64,000 bases of DNA. Source: Paraflavitalea sp966211765 (GTDB lineage Bacteria > Bacteroidota > Bacteroidia > Chitinophagales > Chitinophagaceae). The notes below the pieces were generated by a model. It was not told the DNA's origin. It saw nothing but the letters and a program-made list of their open reading frames with translations, and did no database searches. The DNA is taken from NCBI GenBank assembly GCA_966211765.1, contig CBIHOV010000008.1, positions 62,001 to 126,000 of the forward strand, in the 5' to 3' direction. Position numbers and translations under genes: made by a program. Position 1 is the first letter of the stretch. Every line of letters starts with the position of its first letter. This document shows positions 33,224 through 41,450 of this stretch, one piece after another.

Positions 33224-34234
33224 ATGGTAGATATGCACATAGGAGAAGCAAAAGAAAACATAGCTAAAGCAGGGTTCCTGGATGTGGACGTTGACCCCAC
33301 GCTGGACCTGTTTGGGGAAATCGAAAGATTGAAAAAAGAAAAAAATGCAATTGTGTTGGCGCACTACTACCAGGAGGCGGATATCCAGGATGTGGCCGAT
33401 TATATCGGGGATAGTCTGGGGTTGGCCCAAAAGGCGGAGAAGACGGATGCCGACATCATCGTTTTTGCCGGCGTGCATTTCATGGCGGAAACAGCGAAGA
33501 TCTTAAACCCGCACAAGAAAGTCTTACTGCCCGACCTGAAGGCGGGCTGCTCCCTGGCAGATAGTGCACCTCCCGAGCTGTTCAGGCAGTTCAAAGCGAA
33601 GCACCCCAACCACCTGGTGATCTCGTACATCAACTGCACTGCAGACATCAAAGCGCTGAGTGATATCATCTGCACGTCGAGCAATGCCGAGAAGATTGTG
33701 GAAAGTGTGCCTGTGGATCAACCGATTATCTTTGCTCCGGATAAAAACCTGGGAGCATATCTGGTCAAAAAGACGGGTCGGGACATGGTTTTGTGGAATG
33801 GAGCCTGCATGGTGCATGAGATCTTTAGCCTCGAGAAGATCACCAGACTGAAAGTAAGGCACCCTAACGCCAAGATAATAGCTCACCCGGAGTGTGAGGA
33901 GCCAATTCTCCGGATCGCCGATTTTATAGGCTCTACGACAGGATTGTTGAAATACACCCAGGAAGACTCCGCAAAGGAGTATATCGTGGCTACGGAAACA
34001 GGTATTTTGCATCAGATGCAGAAGTCTTCTCCGGAGAAGACGTTTATTCCTGCTCCGCCTGATAATAGCTGTGCTTGTAACGATTGTCCACACATGAAAC
34101 TGAATACGCTGGAAAAATTATATCTGTGCATGGAGTACGAATTGCCCGAGATAACGATGGATGAGCACTTGCGGGTAGCAGCGAGGAAACCAATCGAGCG
34201 TATGCTGGAGATCAGCGCTAAATACGGTTTGTAA
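33224..34234 (+). CDS. nadA: Quinolinate synthase
   Basis: A 336-aa NadA. It condenses iminoaspartate with dihydroxyacetone phosphate to quinolinate in de novo NAD synthesis. The three [4Fe-4S] ligands are visible as C109 (KAGCSLA), C195 (NGACMVHE) and one of the C-terminal cysteines C283/C285/C288 (CACNDC). The substrate motif AHYYQ is at residues 46-50. nadB and nadC are not in the window. It starts immediately right of the candidate origin, reading away from it. Confidence 0.97.
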   Translation: MVDMHIGEAKENIAKAGFLDVDVDPTLDLFGEIERLKKEKNAIVLAHYYQEADIQDVADYIGDSLGLAQKAEKTDADIIVFAGVHFMAETAKILNPHKKVLLPDLKAGCSLADSAPPELFRQFKAKHPNHLVISYINCTADIKALSDIICTSSNAEKIVESVPVDQPIIFAPDKNLGAYLVKKTGRDMVLWNGACMVHEIFSLEKITRLKVRHPNAKIIAHPECEEPILRIADFIGSTTGLLKYTQEDSAKEYIVATETGILHQMQKSSPEKTFIPAPPDNSCACNDCPHMKLNTLEKLYLCMEYELPEITMDEHLRVAARKPIERMLEISAKYGL

Positions 34235-34330
34235 AATGTGTAGAAAGATCGTGATTGTAGGTTGGGGCTGGTTTTAAAAATGTGGGAAGAATTGTGAAGA
34301 AAAAATTTAATTATATTTTATTATAATATT

Positions 34331-34804
34331 ATGGCAGAAGATCTATTGGTGCTGAAGGGTACAAAAAGGGAACAATATGAATCTTTAATACCGCAAATAA
34401 AAGCGTTGATAGAGGGTGAGCCGGATCTGGTAGCGAATCTGGCAAATGTGGTAGCTGCGTTGAAAGAGCAGTTTGGTTGGTTTTGGGTAGGCTTTTATTT
34501 AGTGAAAGAAAATGAATTGGTGCTTGGACCGTTTCAGGGACCAGTAGCGTGTACACGCATCCGTTATGGTAAGGGAGTATGTGGAAGCAGTTGGGAACAA
34601 AAGCAAACATTGATCGTTCCAGATGTGGAACAATTTCCTGGACACATTGCGTGTAGCAGCTTATCGAAGTCTGAAATTGTAGTACCGGTTATTCGTGATG
34701 GAATAGTGATAGGTGTGTTGGATGTGGACAGCGCTGAATTGGATGAGTTTGACTTGACAGATCAGGAATACCTGGAAGCGATTGTAAATGCGTTGGAGTT
34801 TTAA
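34331..34804 (+). CDS. msrC: GAF-domain free methionine-(R)-sulfoxide reductase
   Basis: A 157-aa single GAF domain of the fRMsr type. The three redox cysteines C74 (ACTRIRYG), C84 (GVCGSSW) and C108 (IACSSLS) have the same mutual spacing as the catalytic set of E. coli fRMsr. DVDSAELDEFD lies near the C-terminus. It reduces free Met-R-sulfoxide with thioredoxin. No RBS is evident; the upstream region is very AT-rich. Confidence 0.93.
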   Translation: MAEDLLVLKGTKREQYESLIPQIKALIEGEPDLVANLANVVAALKEQFGWFWVGFYLVKENELVLGPFQGPVACTRIRYGKGVCGSSWEQKQTLIVPDVEQFPGHIACSSLSKSEIVVPVIRDGIVIGVLDVDSAELDEFDLTDQEYLEAIVNALEF

Positions 34805-34834
34805 AAAGGCGAAACGTATTCTATAGTTTATTTG

Positions 34835-34891
34835 AAGTGAGTCATCAGTAAGTAGATAGTCGGGAGACACTTACTTATTGATGACTCACTT
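34835..34891. terminator. Bidirectional terminator between convergent msrC and mnmG
   Basis: Arms 34835-34854 and 34872-34891 match at 19 of 20 positions around a 17-nt loop. One side is followed by TTATTATT. It lies between the stops of msrC and mnmG, so it serves both. Confidence 0.88.
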
Positions 34892-34897
34892 TATTAT

Positions 34898-36760
34898 TTA
34901 GCGACCCATGTAAACCATGAGAATTTGTACATCGCTTGGATTTACTCCGCTGATCCGGCTGGCTTGTCCTAATGTACGTGGACGGATCTTTTTGAATTTA
35001 GACAAAGCTTCATTTGACAATGCAGCCACTCTTTCGTAGTCAAAGTTTTCCGGGATCATGAGGTCTTCCAGCTGGCTCATTCTTTTCACGATCTCCTTTT
35101 CTTTCTCGATGTATACATCATACTTGATCTGTATTTCTGCTTGCTCGATTGTATCGGGAGAGAATCCGGATAGTGCATTTTTAATTGTAGGCAGCTGATC
35201 CATCATTTCCAGTAAGGAGATATTGGGTCGAAGTAATACCTGGATGGTCTTCTGTTTATGTGGTAAGGGAGCAGAGTTTTTTGATTGGAGGAATGCATCT
35301 GCTTCAGTAGGATCAAGGGAAAGTTCTTTCAGTATAGATTTGATCTTTTCTGTACCGGTTCTCTTTTCGATCACAAGATCCATTCTATCCTGATCAGCTA
35401 ATCCTAATCGGTAACTTAATTCTGTTAACCTTAGATCAGCATTGTCCTGGCGCAGTAATGTTCTGAATTCTGCGCGGGAAGTAAACATGCGGTACGGTTC
35501 TTCTGTACCCTTGCTGATCAGGTCATCGATGAGTACACCTATATAGGCATCACTTCTTTTTAGGATGACAGGTTCCAGTTGTCTTACTTTTTGGTGAGCA
35601 TTGATGCCGGCCATTAATCCCTGGCAGGCTGCTTCTTCATAACCGGTGGTTCCATTAATTTGGCCGGCGAAGAAAAGGTTGCCAATGAGCTTAGTCTCCA
35701 GGGCATGGCTAAGTTGTGTGGGTGGAAAGTAATCGTATTCAATGGCATAACCTGGCCTGAACATACGCACATTTTCAAAGCCGGGTACTGTTTGTAAAGC
35801 TTTGTATTGAACTTCTTCGGGGAGTGAAGTAGAGAAGCCGTTGACATAGATCTCAACCGTATTCCATCCTTCAGGTTCTATGAATAACTGGTGTCGGTCT
35901 CTTTCTGCAAAACGATTGATCTTGTCTTCGATACTGGGGCAGTACCTGGGACCAACACCTTCAATTCTTCCTGTGTACATGGGGCTTCTGTCGAAACCTG
36001 TTTTAAGAATATCATGTACCTGTTGATTGGTATAGGTGATCCAGCAACTTCTTTGTTGAGTTGGTTTTTGAACATCCTTGTAAGAGAAGCCTACGATATC
36101 TTCATCTCCTTTTTGTTCTTCCATCTGGCTATAGTCAAGGCTTCTTCCATCAACCCGGGGAGGTGTTCCTGTTTTAAGGCGATCACTTTCAAAGCCCAGT
36201 TCTACCAATTGCTCGGTGATCCCCGTAGCTGCTTTCTCTGCTACCCTGCCTCCGCCGAAACGTTTTTCGCCAATATGGATAACACCATTGAGGAAGGTTC
36301 CACTGGTTACGACTACTGCTTTGGCTTTTACTTCATGCCCTAATCCGGTAATTACTCCGCAGGCTTTATTATCCTTGATGATGATGGACCTAACCATGTC
36401 CTGGTAGAAGTCTACATTAGGAGTGTTTTCAAGCATCTCTCTCCAGGTAGCGGCAAATAACATACGGTCATTTTGTGACCGGGGACTCCACATAGCAGGA
36501 CCCTTTGACTTATTGAGCATCCTGAATTGGATCATACTCTTATCGGAAACAATACCGGAGTATCCACCCATGGCATCTATTTCCCGCACAATCTGGCCTT
36601 TGGCAATACCACCCATAGCAGGGTTGCAACTCATTTGGGCAATGGTCTGCATATTCATGGTCACCAATAAAACCTTTGACCCAAGGTTGGCTGCTGCTGC
36701 TGCCGCTTCACAACCTGCATGACCGGCACCTACTACTATTACATCGTATTCTGGAAACAT
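34898..36760 (-). CDS. mnmG: tRNA uridine-5-carboxymethylaminomethyl modification enzyme MnmG (GidA)
   Basis: A 620-aa FAD enzyme starting MFPEYDVIVVGAGHAGCEAA with the dinucleotide-binding motif. The GidA blocks SCNPAMGGIAKG and GTFLNGVIHIGEKRFGGGR and the C-terminal LGQASRISGVNPSD helix region are present. With MnmE it modifies wobble U34 of several tRNAs. A TAATTTTG box ends six bases before this ATG and overlaps an upstream in-frame TTG (36769), which decides the start. The genes around it (candidate oriC, parS) match the classic gidA-near-origin arrangement. Confidence 0.97.
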   Translation of the reverse strand: MFPEYDVIVVGAGHAGCEAAAAAANLGSKVLLVTMNMQTIAQMSCNPAMGGIAKGQIVREIDAMGGYSGIVSDKSMIQFRMLNKSKGPAMWSPRSQNDRMLFAATWREMLENTPNVDFYQDMVRSIIIKDNKACGVITGLGHEVKAKAVVVTSGTFLNGVIHIGEKRFGGGRVAEKAATGITEQLVELGFESDRLKTGTPPRVDGRSLDYSQMEEQKGDEDIVGFSYKDVQKPTQQRSCWITYTNQQVHDILKTGFDRSPMYTGRIEGVGPRYCPSIEDKINRFAERDRHQLFIEPEGWNTVEIYVNGFSTSLPEEVQYKALQTVPGFENVRMFRPGYAIEYDYFPPTQLSHALETKLIGNLFFAGQINGTTGYEEAACQGLMAGINAHQKVRQLEPVILKRSDAYIGVLIDDLISKGTEEPYRMFTSRAEFRTLLRQDNADLRLTELSYRLGLADQDRMDLVIEKRTGTEKIKSILKELSLDPTEADAFLQSKNSAPLPHKQKTIQVLLRPNISLLEMMDQLPTIKNALSGFSPDTIEQAEIQIKYDVYIEKEKEIVKRMSQLEDLMIPENFDYERVAALSNEALSKFKKIRPRTLGQASRISGVNPSDVQILMVYMGR

Positions 36761-36766
36761 AGGCTG

Positions 36767-36774
36767 CAAAATTA
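36767..36774 (-). promoter_or_regulatory. -7 box TAATTTTG of mnmG
   Basis: Exact TAnnTTTG element, six bases before the start codon. Transcription is expected to start at or just before the ATG, giving a near-leaderless mRNA. Confidence 0.6.
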
Positions 36775-36804
36775 CATTAATGTAGGATGTTTCGGGGATT
36801 AACC

Positions 36805-36820
36805 TGTTCCACGTGGAACC
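36805..36820. promoter_or_regulatory. parS-type ParB binding site 1
   Basis: TGTTCCACGTGGAACC, containing the 14-bp perfect palindrome GTTCCACGTGGAAC. It matches the widely conserved chromosomal parS consensus (TGTTNCACGTGNAACA-type) and, from memory, the form used by Pseudomonas. It lies 45 bp upstream of mnmG in non-coding DNA. Confidence 0.8.
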
Positions 36821-37249
36821 AAGGGTTATGGGTTAGCTGACTTCCTACCCTATTTGCGCTGGTTGGGTTCACTAAGGTTTAATTCACTCTTTACTTTGAA
36901 GGATGTTATACCATGACTTTTCCAATGAGATATGCTGACTTCCCACAGTATCCTACTCTTAGCAGGCAGTTTTATTCGGGAGAGGATTCTCTTAATCAGG
37001 TGCTGATGCGCTTCAGCCTGTTTAATGCACTTGTTTTTCTGTTCCTGATGAATGGTCTTGTAATTGAAATTGGAGGAGAATGAAGGATGGAAACCTGCCA
37101 AGTGGCTGGGAAGGTATTTTTCTACCAAGGATTTAGATCAATCGAATAGGCTATGAGCCATTATCCGACTTATTGAAACCCTGATGGACCTTATTGGATT
37201 CGGATTGGGACTACTTAAAGTTCATTCTGTTTTCATTAAAAGTTCAATG

Positions 37250-37306
37250 ATTCTCCATTCATTGTCCATTAATTAATGGAAGATCAATGGAGGATGAATG
37301 GAGAAT
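37250..37306. repeat. Compound inverted repeat in the parS region
   Basis: ATTCTCCATTCAT (37250-37262) is the exact complement of ATGAATGGAGAAT (37294-37306). The interior holds the palindrome TCCATTAATTAATGGA (37265-37280). A cruciform or long RNA hairpin is possible. Confidence 0.75.
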
Positions 37307-37319
37307 GAACGGAGGAACC
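37276..37319. repeat. Four tandem 11-bp repeats (ATGGAGGATGA)
   Basis: Units at 37276, 37287, 37298 and 37309 (ATGGAAGATCA, ATGGAGGATGA, ATGGAGAATGA, ACGGAGGAACC). The last is degenerate. They have the same 11-bp period as the unrelated array at 15230-15284. Confidence 0.65.
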
Positions 37320-37615
37320 ATGGAATTAAAGGGGTTTTATTAAGATAGGATTGGCCTTCCATAAGGTGAAACAAGCGGTTTGTAAGCAGTTTTCGTTTTA
37401 GTAAGATTCATCTGTTAGAAGGACAAAAGCTAGTAGCAGCATTGGAGTATATGAGGCTATGAATGCGTGAGGGTAAGAGAATAGAATCCTTGCGGATGGT
37501 GATAGCCTTACTTAGGTGTAAGTAAGAAATAAAGGCATAAAAAAAGAGGAATTAACCCCTATGGTGAAAGGTATGGAGTGTTTGATAATTATGTAAGGAA
37601 CTGATTTAGACGGCG

Positions 37616-37631
37616 TGTTCCACGTGGAACG
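37616..37631. promoter_or_regulatory. parS-type ParB binding site 2
   Basis: TGTTCCACGTGGAACG, identical to site 1 over 15 of 16 bases, including the whole 14-bp palindrome. It lies 811 bp from site 1, at the 3' side of a pseudogene and outside any intact gene. Confidence 0.8.
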
Positions 37632-37689
37632 CAAGAAGGTAGAAAATGTTATGGGAGAGATCTTAAAAATTCATTTACCTCCTTATTAT

Positions 37690-38845
37690 CGGAAGTTTTG
37701 GCAAGGGCTTGTTCCAGGTATTTACGTGCATTGGTGAGTCTTTGAGTATGGCTAGGGCCTAACCTATTTAAAACTCGGTTCTCTATACTCCAACCCATCG
37801 GCATCTGGACTTACATCCCTGGATAATTGCGGATAGGTAAGCTAAGCTCCATGCCTTCTTTTAACCTTGTACTGGTATTAGATAGCAAATTTGCCTGCTT
37901 CATAATAAACACTGATTGGCTTGTAACGTTCCTTAAAGGTTTTCGGCCAGAGTCATGGCCTATTCTAAGTACTTCCAGGCCTTGGAAGTGCTGTTACTGG
38001 TAAGGGAGGCCATCTTGATATAGCATTCTATTAGGTTCACCCGCCCTGATCGGTATTGAATTCCTTTAGTTGAATCATGTCAATGGCCCTTCCTGTATAC
38101 TCCCTGGCCAGGTTGATGAGGTTTAATATACCGACATAGGACCCCATGCATTTGAAACCAGCTTTTTCCCCTGCCATCATTGAAATAATTGAGCACTTTT
38201 TGAAGACCTGTTGTATCCTTTGTTGGCTATAACCATTTGCAATAGCGGTTGTAATACACAGGGTTCTTTATACTTGGAGCACATCCGGTTACTGTCAAGA
38301 GTCTTTAATTGATCAATTACTTCCTCGGCATACGCTGCCCACCGGGCAAGGTCATGCTCACCCCACCGCAGCATAGTAAAATCTGTAGTGCTTATTATGC
38401 CAATCCCACAGGACTGGAGCGAGGGCGAAAGAAGATTATTCAGGGCGATTTTCTCTGGAGCCAGCAATATATCCATTGAATAACCCTGGTCGTATTGAAA
38501 AAGATAATTGCCATAGCTGGCAGTAAAGGAATGACCCAGGTAAGAGTGGAAAGAGGCAGTATGGTATTTCTTTTCTACAAGGGATATGATCTCCTGCCTA
38601 AGGCACTCTACCATTTGCTGGCCAGTGGGAGTAAGTTGACCGGTGGCGTATATAAACCCAATCCTGTACATGTTGGCCGAAATATTAACCAGGATGGAAT
38701 GGGGCAAGGTATAATTGGCGCTTTGGAAGTAATCTAGCTGGGCGGCTACATTATCATACCGTAGTTGAAAGAATATATTAGGGGTAATGGCTGGCTAGTA
38801 TCCCTGCAGTAAGGTCATCGGGACGTGCTGAAATTGTACTAATTA
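37690..38845 (-). pseudogene. Decayed TPR-like protein gene
   Basis: On the minus strand, coding-like sequence runs through at least three frames. It begins near 38845 with ISARPDDLTAGILASHYP, then shifts frame to LRYDNVAAQLDYFQSANY. It then stays open from 38707 to 38177 (TGQLTPTGQQMVECLRQE, TTDFTMLRWGEHDLARWA). At 38177 it shifts again to MMAGEKAGFKCMGSYVGI and AREYTGRAIDMIQLKEFN, then NLIECYIKMASLTSNSTSKAWKYLE, followed by several in-frame stops. The helical, TPR-like periodicity suggests a former protein of about 350 aa or more. Boundaries are approximate and the family is not recognised. Confidence 0.65.
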
Positions 38846-38897
38846 GCCAAAGACGTAATTATCAATGGTGATTGGAGAATACTCAGGCTAACCCTAC

Positions 38898-39341
38898 TTA
38901 ATGCTGTAGAACTTTTTTATACCGGGTAAGGCACTCGTCTTCTTTTGCCCGCATAAGTTTTTCATCTTTTGCCGTCTTGTCTTTGTATCCGCAGAGGTGC
39001 AAGGCGCCATGAAAGATCACCCGGTGTAGCTCCTGCCGGAAAGGAGTACTGAATTTCAGGGCATTGTCCTTCACCCGGTCTACACTGATGTATATCTCGC
39101 CATTTACAGGAACCGGACTGTCCGAGAGGTTAAAGGTGATGATGTCTGTGTAGTCATCGTGGTTTAGGTATTGCCGGTTGATCTCCAGCAGGTACTTATC
39201 CGAACAAAAGATATAGCGCAGGGATTCGAGCTTTGCCCCCTCTTTTTTAAACAAGGATCGCAGGAAAGCTTTGAGTAGCTGTCTGTCTTTCAGGCTGGTG
39301 GCCTGCAGAAAATGAAAGTCAACGGGCGCTGTTGTTTGCAT
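38898..39341 (-). CDS. ybeY: Endoribonuclease YbeY
   Basis: A 147-aa rRNA-maturation/quality-control nuclease. The zinc motif is H111-GAL-H115-LCGYKD; the third ligand position, usually His six residues later, is D121. This variant is, as far as I recall, usual in Bacteroidetes. The upstream strand pattern NHDDYTDIITFNLSD and GEIYISVDRV are conserved. It acts on 16S rRNA 3'-end processing and defective ribosomes. A TAGCTTTG box lies 33 bases upstream and overlaps the divergent feoA promoter. Confidence 0.93.
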   Translation of the reverse strand: MQTTAPVDFHFLQATSLKDRQLLKAFLRSLFKKEGAKLESLRYIFCSDKYLLEINRQYLNHDDYTDIITFNLSDSPVPVNGEIYISVDRVKDNALKFSTPFRQELHRVIFHGALHLCGYKDKTAKDEKLMRAKEDECLTRYKKVLQH

Positions 39342-39374
39342 AAGTTTCGAAAATCGTAAGCGTAATTATAGATA

Positions 39375-39388
39375 CAAAGCTACATTTG
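39375..39388. promoter_or_regulatory. Overlapping back-to-back -7 boxes of ybeY and feoA
   Basis: CAAAGCTACATTTG reads as TAGCTTTG on the minus strand (39375-39382) and TACATTTG on the plus strand (39381-39388). The two exact -7 elements share the central TA, so polymerase can probably occupy only one at a time. Confidence 0.55.
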
Positions 39389-39487
39389 TTGTTGGATGTA
39401 CCTGAATAATATAGGGGCTGTAAAATGATCTATTTCAAAGCTTCGGATGTTATTGATACCGGGTCGACTGCACATAAACAAAGCAAA

Positions 39488-39715
39488 ATGAAAAGATTAT
39501 CAGAGTTAAGGTCAGGAGGAAGAGGAACTATCATGTCTTTTGAGGACAACGATCTTTTTCTAAAGCTCATGGAAATGGGCTGTGTACCCGGTGAAACCGT
39601 GAAAGTAGAACAAATAGCTCCCCTGGGTGATCCTATCTCCATCAGTGTAGCCGGCTATAACCTGAGTCTCCGGCTTAACGAAGCAGATAATATCTTTATA
39701 GAAGAATTAGTTTAA
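39488..39715 (+). CDS. feoA: FeoA-family ferrous iron transport accessory protein
   Basis: A 75-aa SH3-like domain (MKRLSELRSGGRGTIMSF, LMEMGCVPGETVKVEQIAP, GYNLSLRLNEADNIFIEEL), full length for FeoA. FeoA normally modulates the FeoB ferrous-iron permease; no feoB is near. An in-frame ATG 63 bases upstream (39425) would add 21 residues that look unlike the family, though it is closer to the promoter box. It is followed after 33 bp by nadD and may be co-transcribed. Confidence 0.85.
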   Translation: MKRLSELRSGGRGTIMSFEDNDLFLKLMEMGCVPGETVKVEQIAPLGDPISISVAGYNLSLRLNEADNIFIEELV

Positions 39716-39748
39716 CCACATCACCATAGTTCAATTATCTGCCCCGGT

Positions 39749-40321
39749 ATGAAAGTTGGCCTGTATTTCGGTTCGTTCAATCCCATCCACCACGGTCACC
39801 TAATTATTGCCCAGCATATGGTGCAGTATACCAGCCTTGACCAGGTATGGTTTGTAGTATCTCCCCAGAATCCGCTGAAACCCTCGGCAGGATTGCTCAA
39901 TGAATTTCACCGACTGTATTTTATACAGTTATCCATAGAACAATCTCACCAATTAAAAGTCACTGATATAGAGTTCCGTCTCCCCCGCCCTTCTTACACG
40001 GCCGACACGCTGACTTACCTAAGTGAGAAATATCCTCAGCATGAATTTGCCGTGATCATGGGAAGCGACAGTTTTGAAAACCTGCCCCGCTGGAAAAATT
40101 ACCAGCACATTCTTACAAACTACCCCATCTACGTATACAAGCGCCCGGGCCATGAAATAACCGCTACCTATGAAGGCGCGCAGGTAGAAGTTTTAAAAGC
40201 TCCTCTTCTGGAGATATCCGCCACGCATATCAGGAACACCATCAAAGAAGGCAAATCCATTCGGTACCTGGTGCCCGATAAAGTAGCCGAAGAGATAGAG
40301 CGCAATGGGTACTATCGTTGA
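39749..40321 (+). CDS. nadD: Nicotinate-nucleotide adenylyltransferase
   Basis: A 190-aa nucleotidyltransferase starting MKVGLYFGSFNPIHHGHL, with the GxFxPxHxGH ATP-binding motif at residues 8-17. SATHIRNTIKEGKSIRYLVP near the C-terminus is the ISxTxIR-type motif. It adenylates nicotinate mononucleotide to deamido-NAD. It joins the quinolinate branch (nadA at 33224) and complements the riboside salvage pair at 7.2-8.5 kb. Confidence 0.95.
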   Translation: MKVGLYFGSFNPIHHGHLIIAQHMVQYTSLDQVWFVVSPQNPLKPSAGLLNEFHRLYFIQLSIEQSHQLKVTDIEFRLPRPSYTADTLTYLSEKYPQHEFAVIMGSDSFENLPRWKNYQHILTNYPIYVYKRPGHEITATYEGAQVEVLKAPLLEISATHIRNTIKEGKSIRYLVPDKVAEEIERNGYYR

Positions 40322-40494
40322 TTTGTAAACCTCCCACTCCTTCATATATAGCTAACGGTTAGGAATAGTCAATATAACCGAACATGTCTCATCAGGGAGC
40401 GCCTGGCTTTTAACCAGTCCCAGTAAGGTTTTCAGGCGATATTTCATATTTACCCTTTATATTAGTAAACCTAACCTAAAACAAACAGTTGGCT

Positions 40495-41400
40495 ATGTTT
40501 TACTGCAAGAGATTAACCGTTTGCCTGTTTTTACTCATCCTGGTGGGTAACCTGACTGCACAAACCCGCACCGACCGGAAGCTGCAGCAAAAAATAGATG
40601 AATTGGTGAAAAGCCAAAAACTCCGGGGGGTGGCCGGTATTTATGTAAAAAACCTGCGCACGGGTAAAGTGGCCGCCTACCAGGCAGACACCTTATTCCC
40701 CACCGCCAGCATTGTGAAAGTGCCCATCCTGGTAGGCATCATGGATAAAATAGAGAAAGGTGAATTGCAATACCATCAGCAACTGGAATATAAGGACTCC
40801 TTACTGTATGCCGGGGAAGATATACTTGGCTCTTTCAAAAGCGGCGAGAAAATAGAACTCAGCAAAGTGATGATGTTGATGCTGACCATGAGCGACAATA
40901 CGGCGAGTCTTTGGTTGCAAAGCCTGGCGGGTGGCGGTGGCCGGATCAATCAACTGCTGGATTCACTCGGACTTCAATTGACGCGGGTAAATTCCAGAAC
41001 ACCGGGCCGGGAGCATAACCGGAAACAATTTGGCTGGGGACAAATGACTCCCCGCGAAATGACCACACTAATGGAAAAAATATACCGGGGAGAAGTAATC
41101 AGTACCAAAGCGAGTGAGCGAATGCTGCGCGTGTTGGGAAGGAACTATCATGATGTGAACGGGATCTCGCAAGTGCCACCCTATATCTTTGTGGCCTCCA
41201 AAACGGGAGAAGTAAACCAATCGCGCAATGAAACTATCCTGGTAATGGCGCCCCATGGCGCTTATGCTTATACCATCAATACCAAAAATCTGGAAGATCA
41301 AAGTTGGGAACCCTCCAATGAAGGCTGGGTACTGTGCCGTAAACTAGCTGCCCTGCTTTGGCATTATTACGAACCCCGCTCAAAGTGGAAGGCAGAATAA
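40495..41400 (+). CDS. Class A beta-lactamase-like serine hydrolase
   Basis: A 301-aa exported enzyme with a signal peptide (residues 1-22). All main motifs are intact: S72-IV-K75, S133-D134-N135, K236-T237-G238. The omega-loop Glu is less clear; REHNR near residue 174 may supply it. It could be a beta-lactamase or a related D,D-peptidase or esterase; the resistance phenotype is not predictable. ATG 40495 is chosen over TTG 40489. It contrasts with the motif-less relative at 19486. Confidence 0.88.
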   Translation: MFYCKRLTVCLFLLILVGNLTAQTRTDRKLQQKIDELVKSQKLRGVAGIYVKNLRTGKVAAYQADTLFPTASIVKVPILVGIMDKIEKGELQYHQQLEYKDSLLYAGEDILGSFKSGEKIELSKVMMLMLTMSDNTASLWLQSLAGGGGRINQLLDSLGLQLTRVNSRTPGREHNRKQFGWGQMTPREMTTLMEKIYRGEVISTKASERMLRVLGRNYHDVNGISQVPPYIFVASKTGEVNQSRNETILVMAPHGAYAYTINTKNLEDQSWEPSNEGWVLCRKLAALLWHYYEPRSKWKAE

Positions 41401-41450
41401 CTATGGCTTGGATAAGTTTAGTACCTTTCGTGCCCGTGTAGTTTGATTTC

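Larger units (their letters stand above)
36821..37615. other. Gene-free region between the two parS-like sites
   Basis: No convincing gene. It contains an inverted repeat of 13-bp arms (37250-37262 and 37294-37306) around a 16-bp palindrome TCCATTAATTAATGGA (37265-37280), and 11-bp tandem units at 37276-37319. A perfect 8-bp-arm hairpin CTTACTTA/TAAGTAAG lies at 37507-37526. A weak minus-strand terminator shape is near 37541-37560. Confidence 0.55.

Noticed and set aside
36761..36769. TTG start for mnmG
   Set aside because: The TTG is part of the TAATTTTG promoter box; ATG 36760 matches the family start.
36850..37128. 92-codon minus-strand ORF between the parS sites
   Set aside because: Non-ATG start, an in-frame stop just upstream, no promoter box and no recognisable family. 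Probably random.
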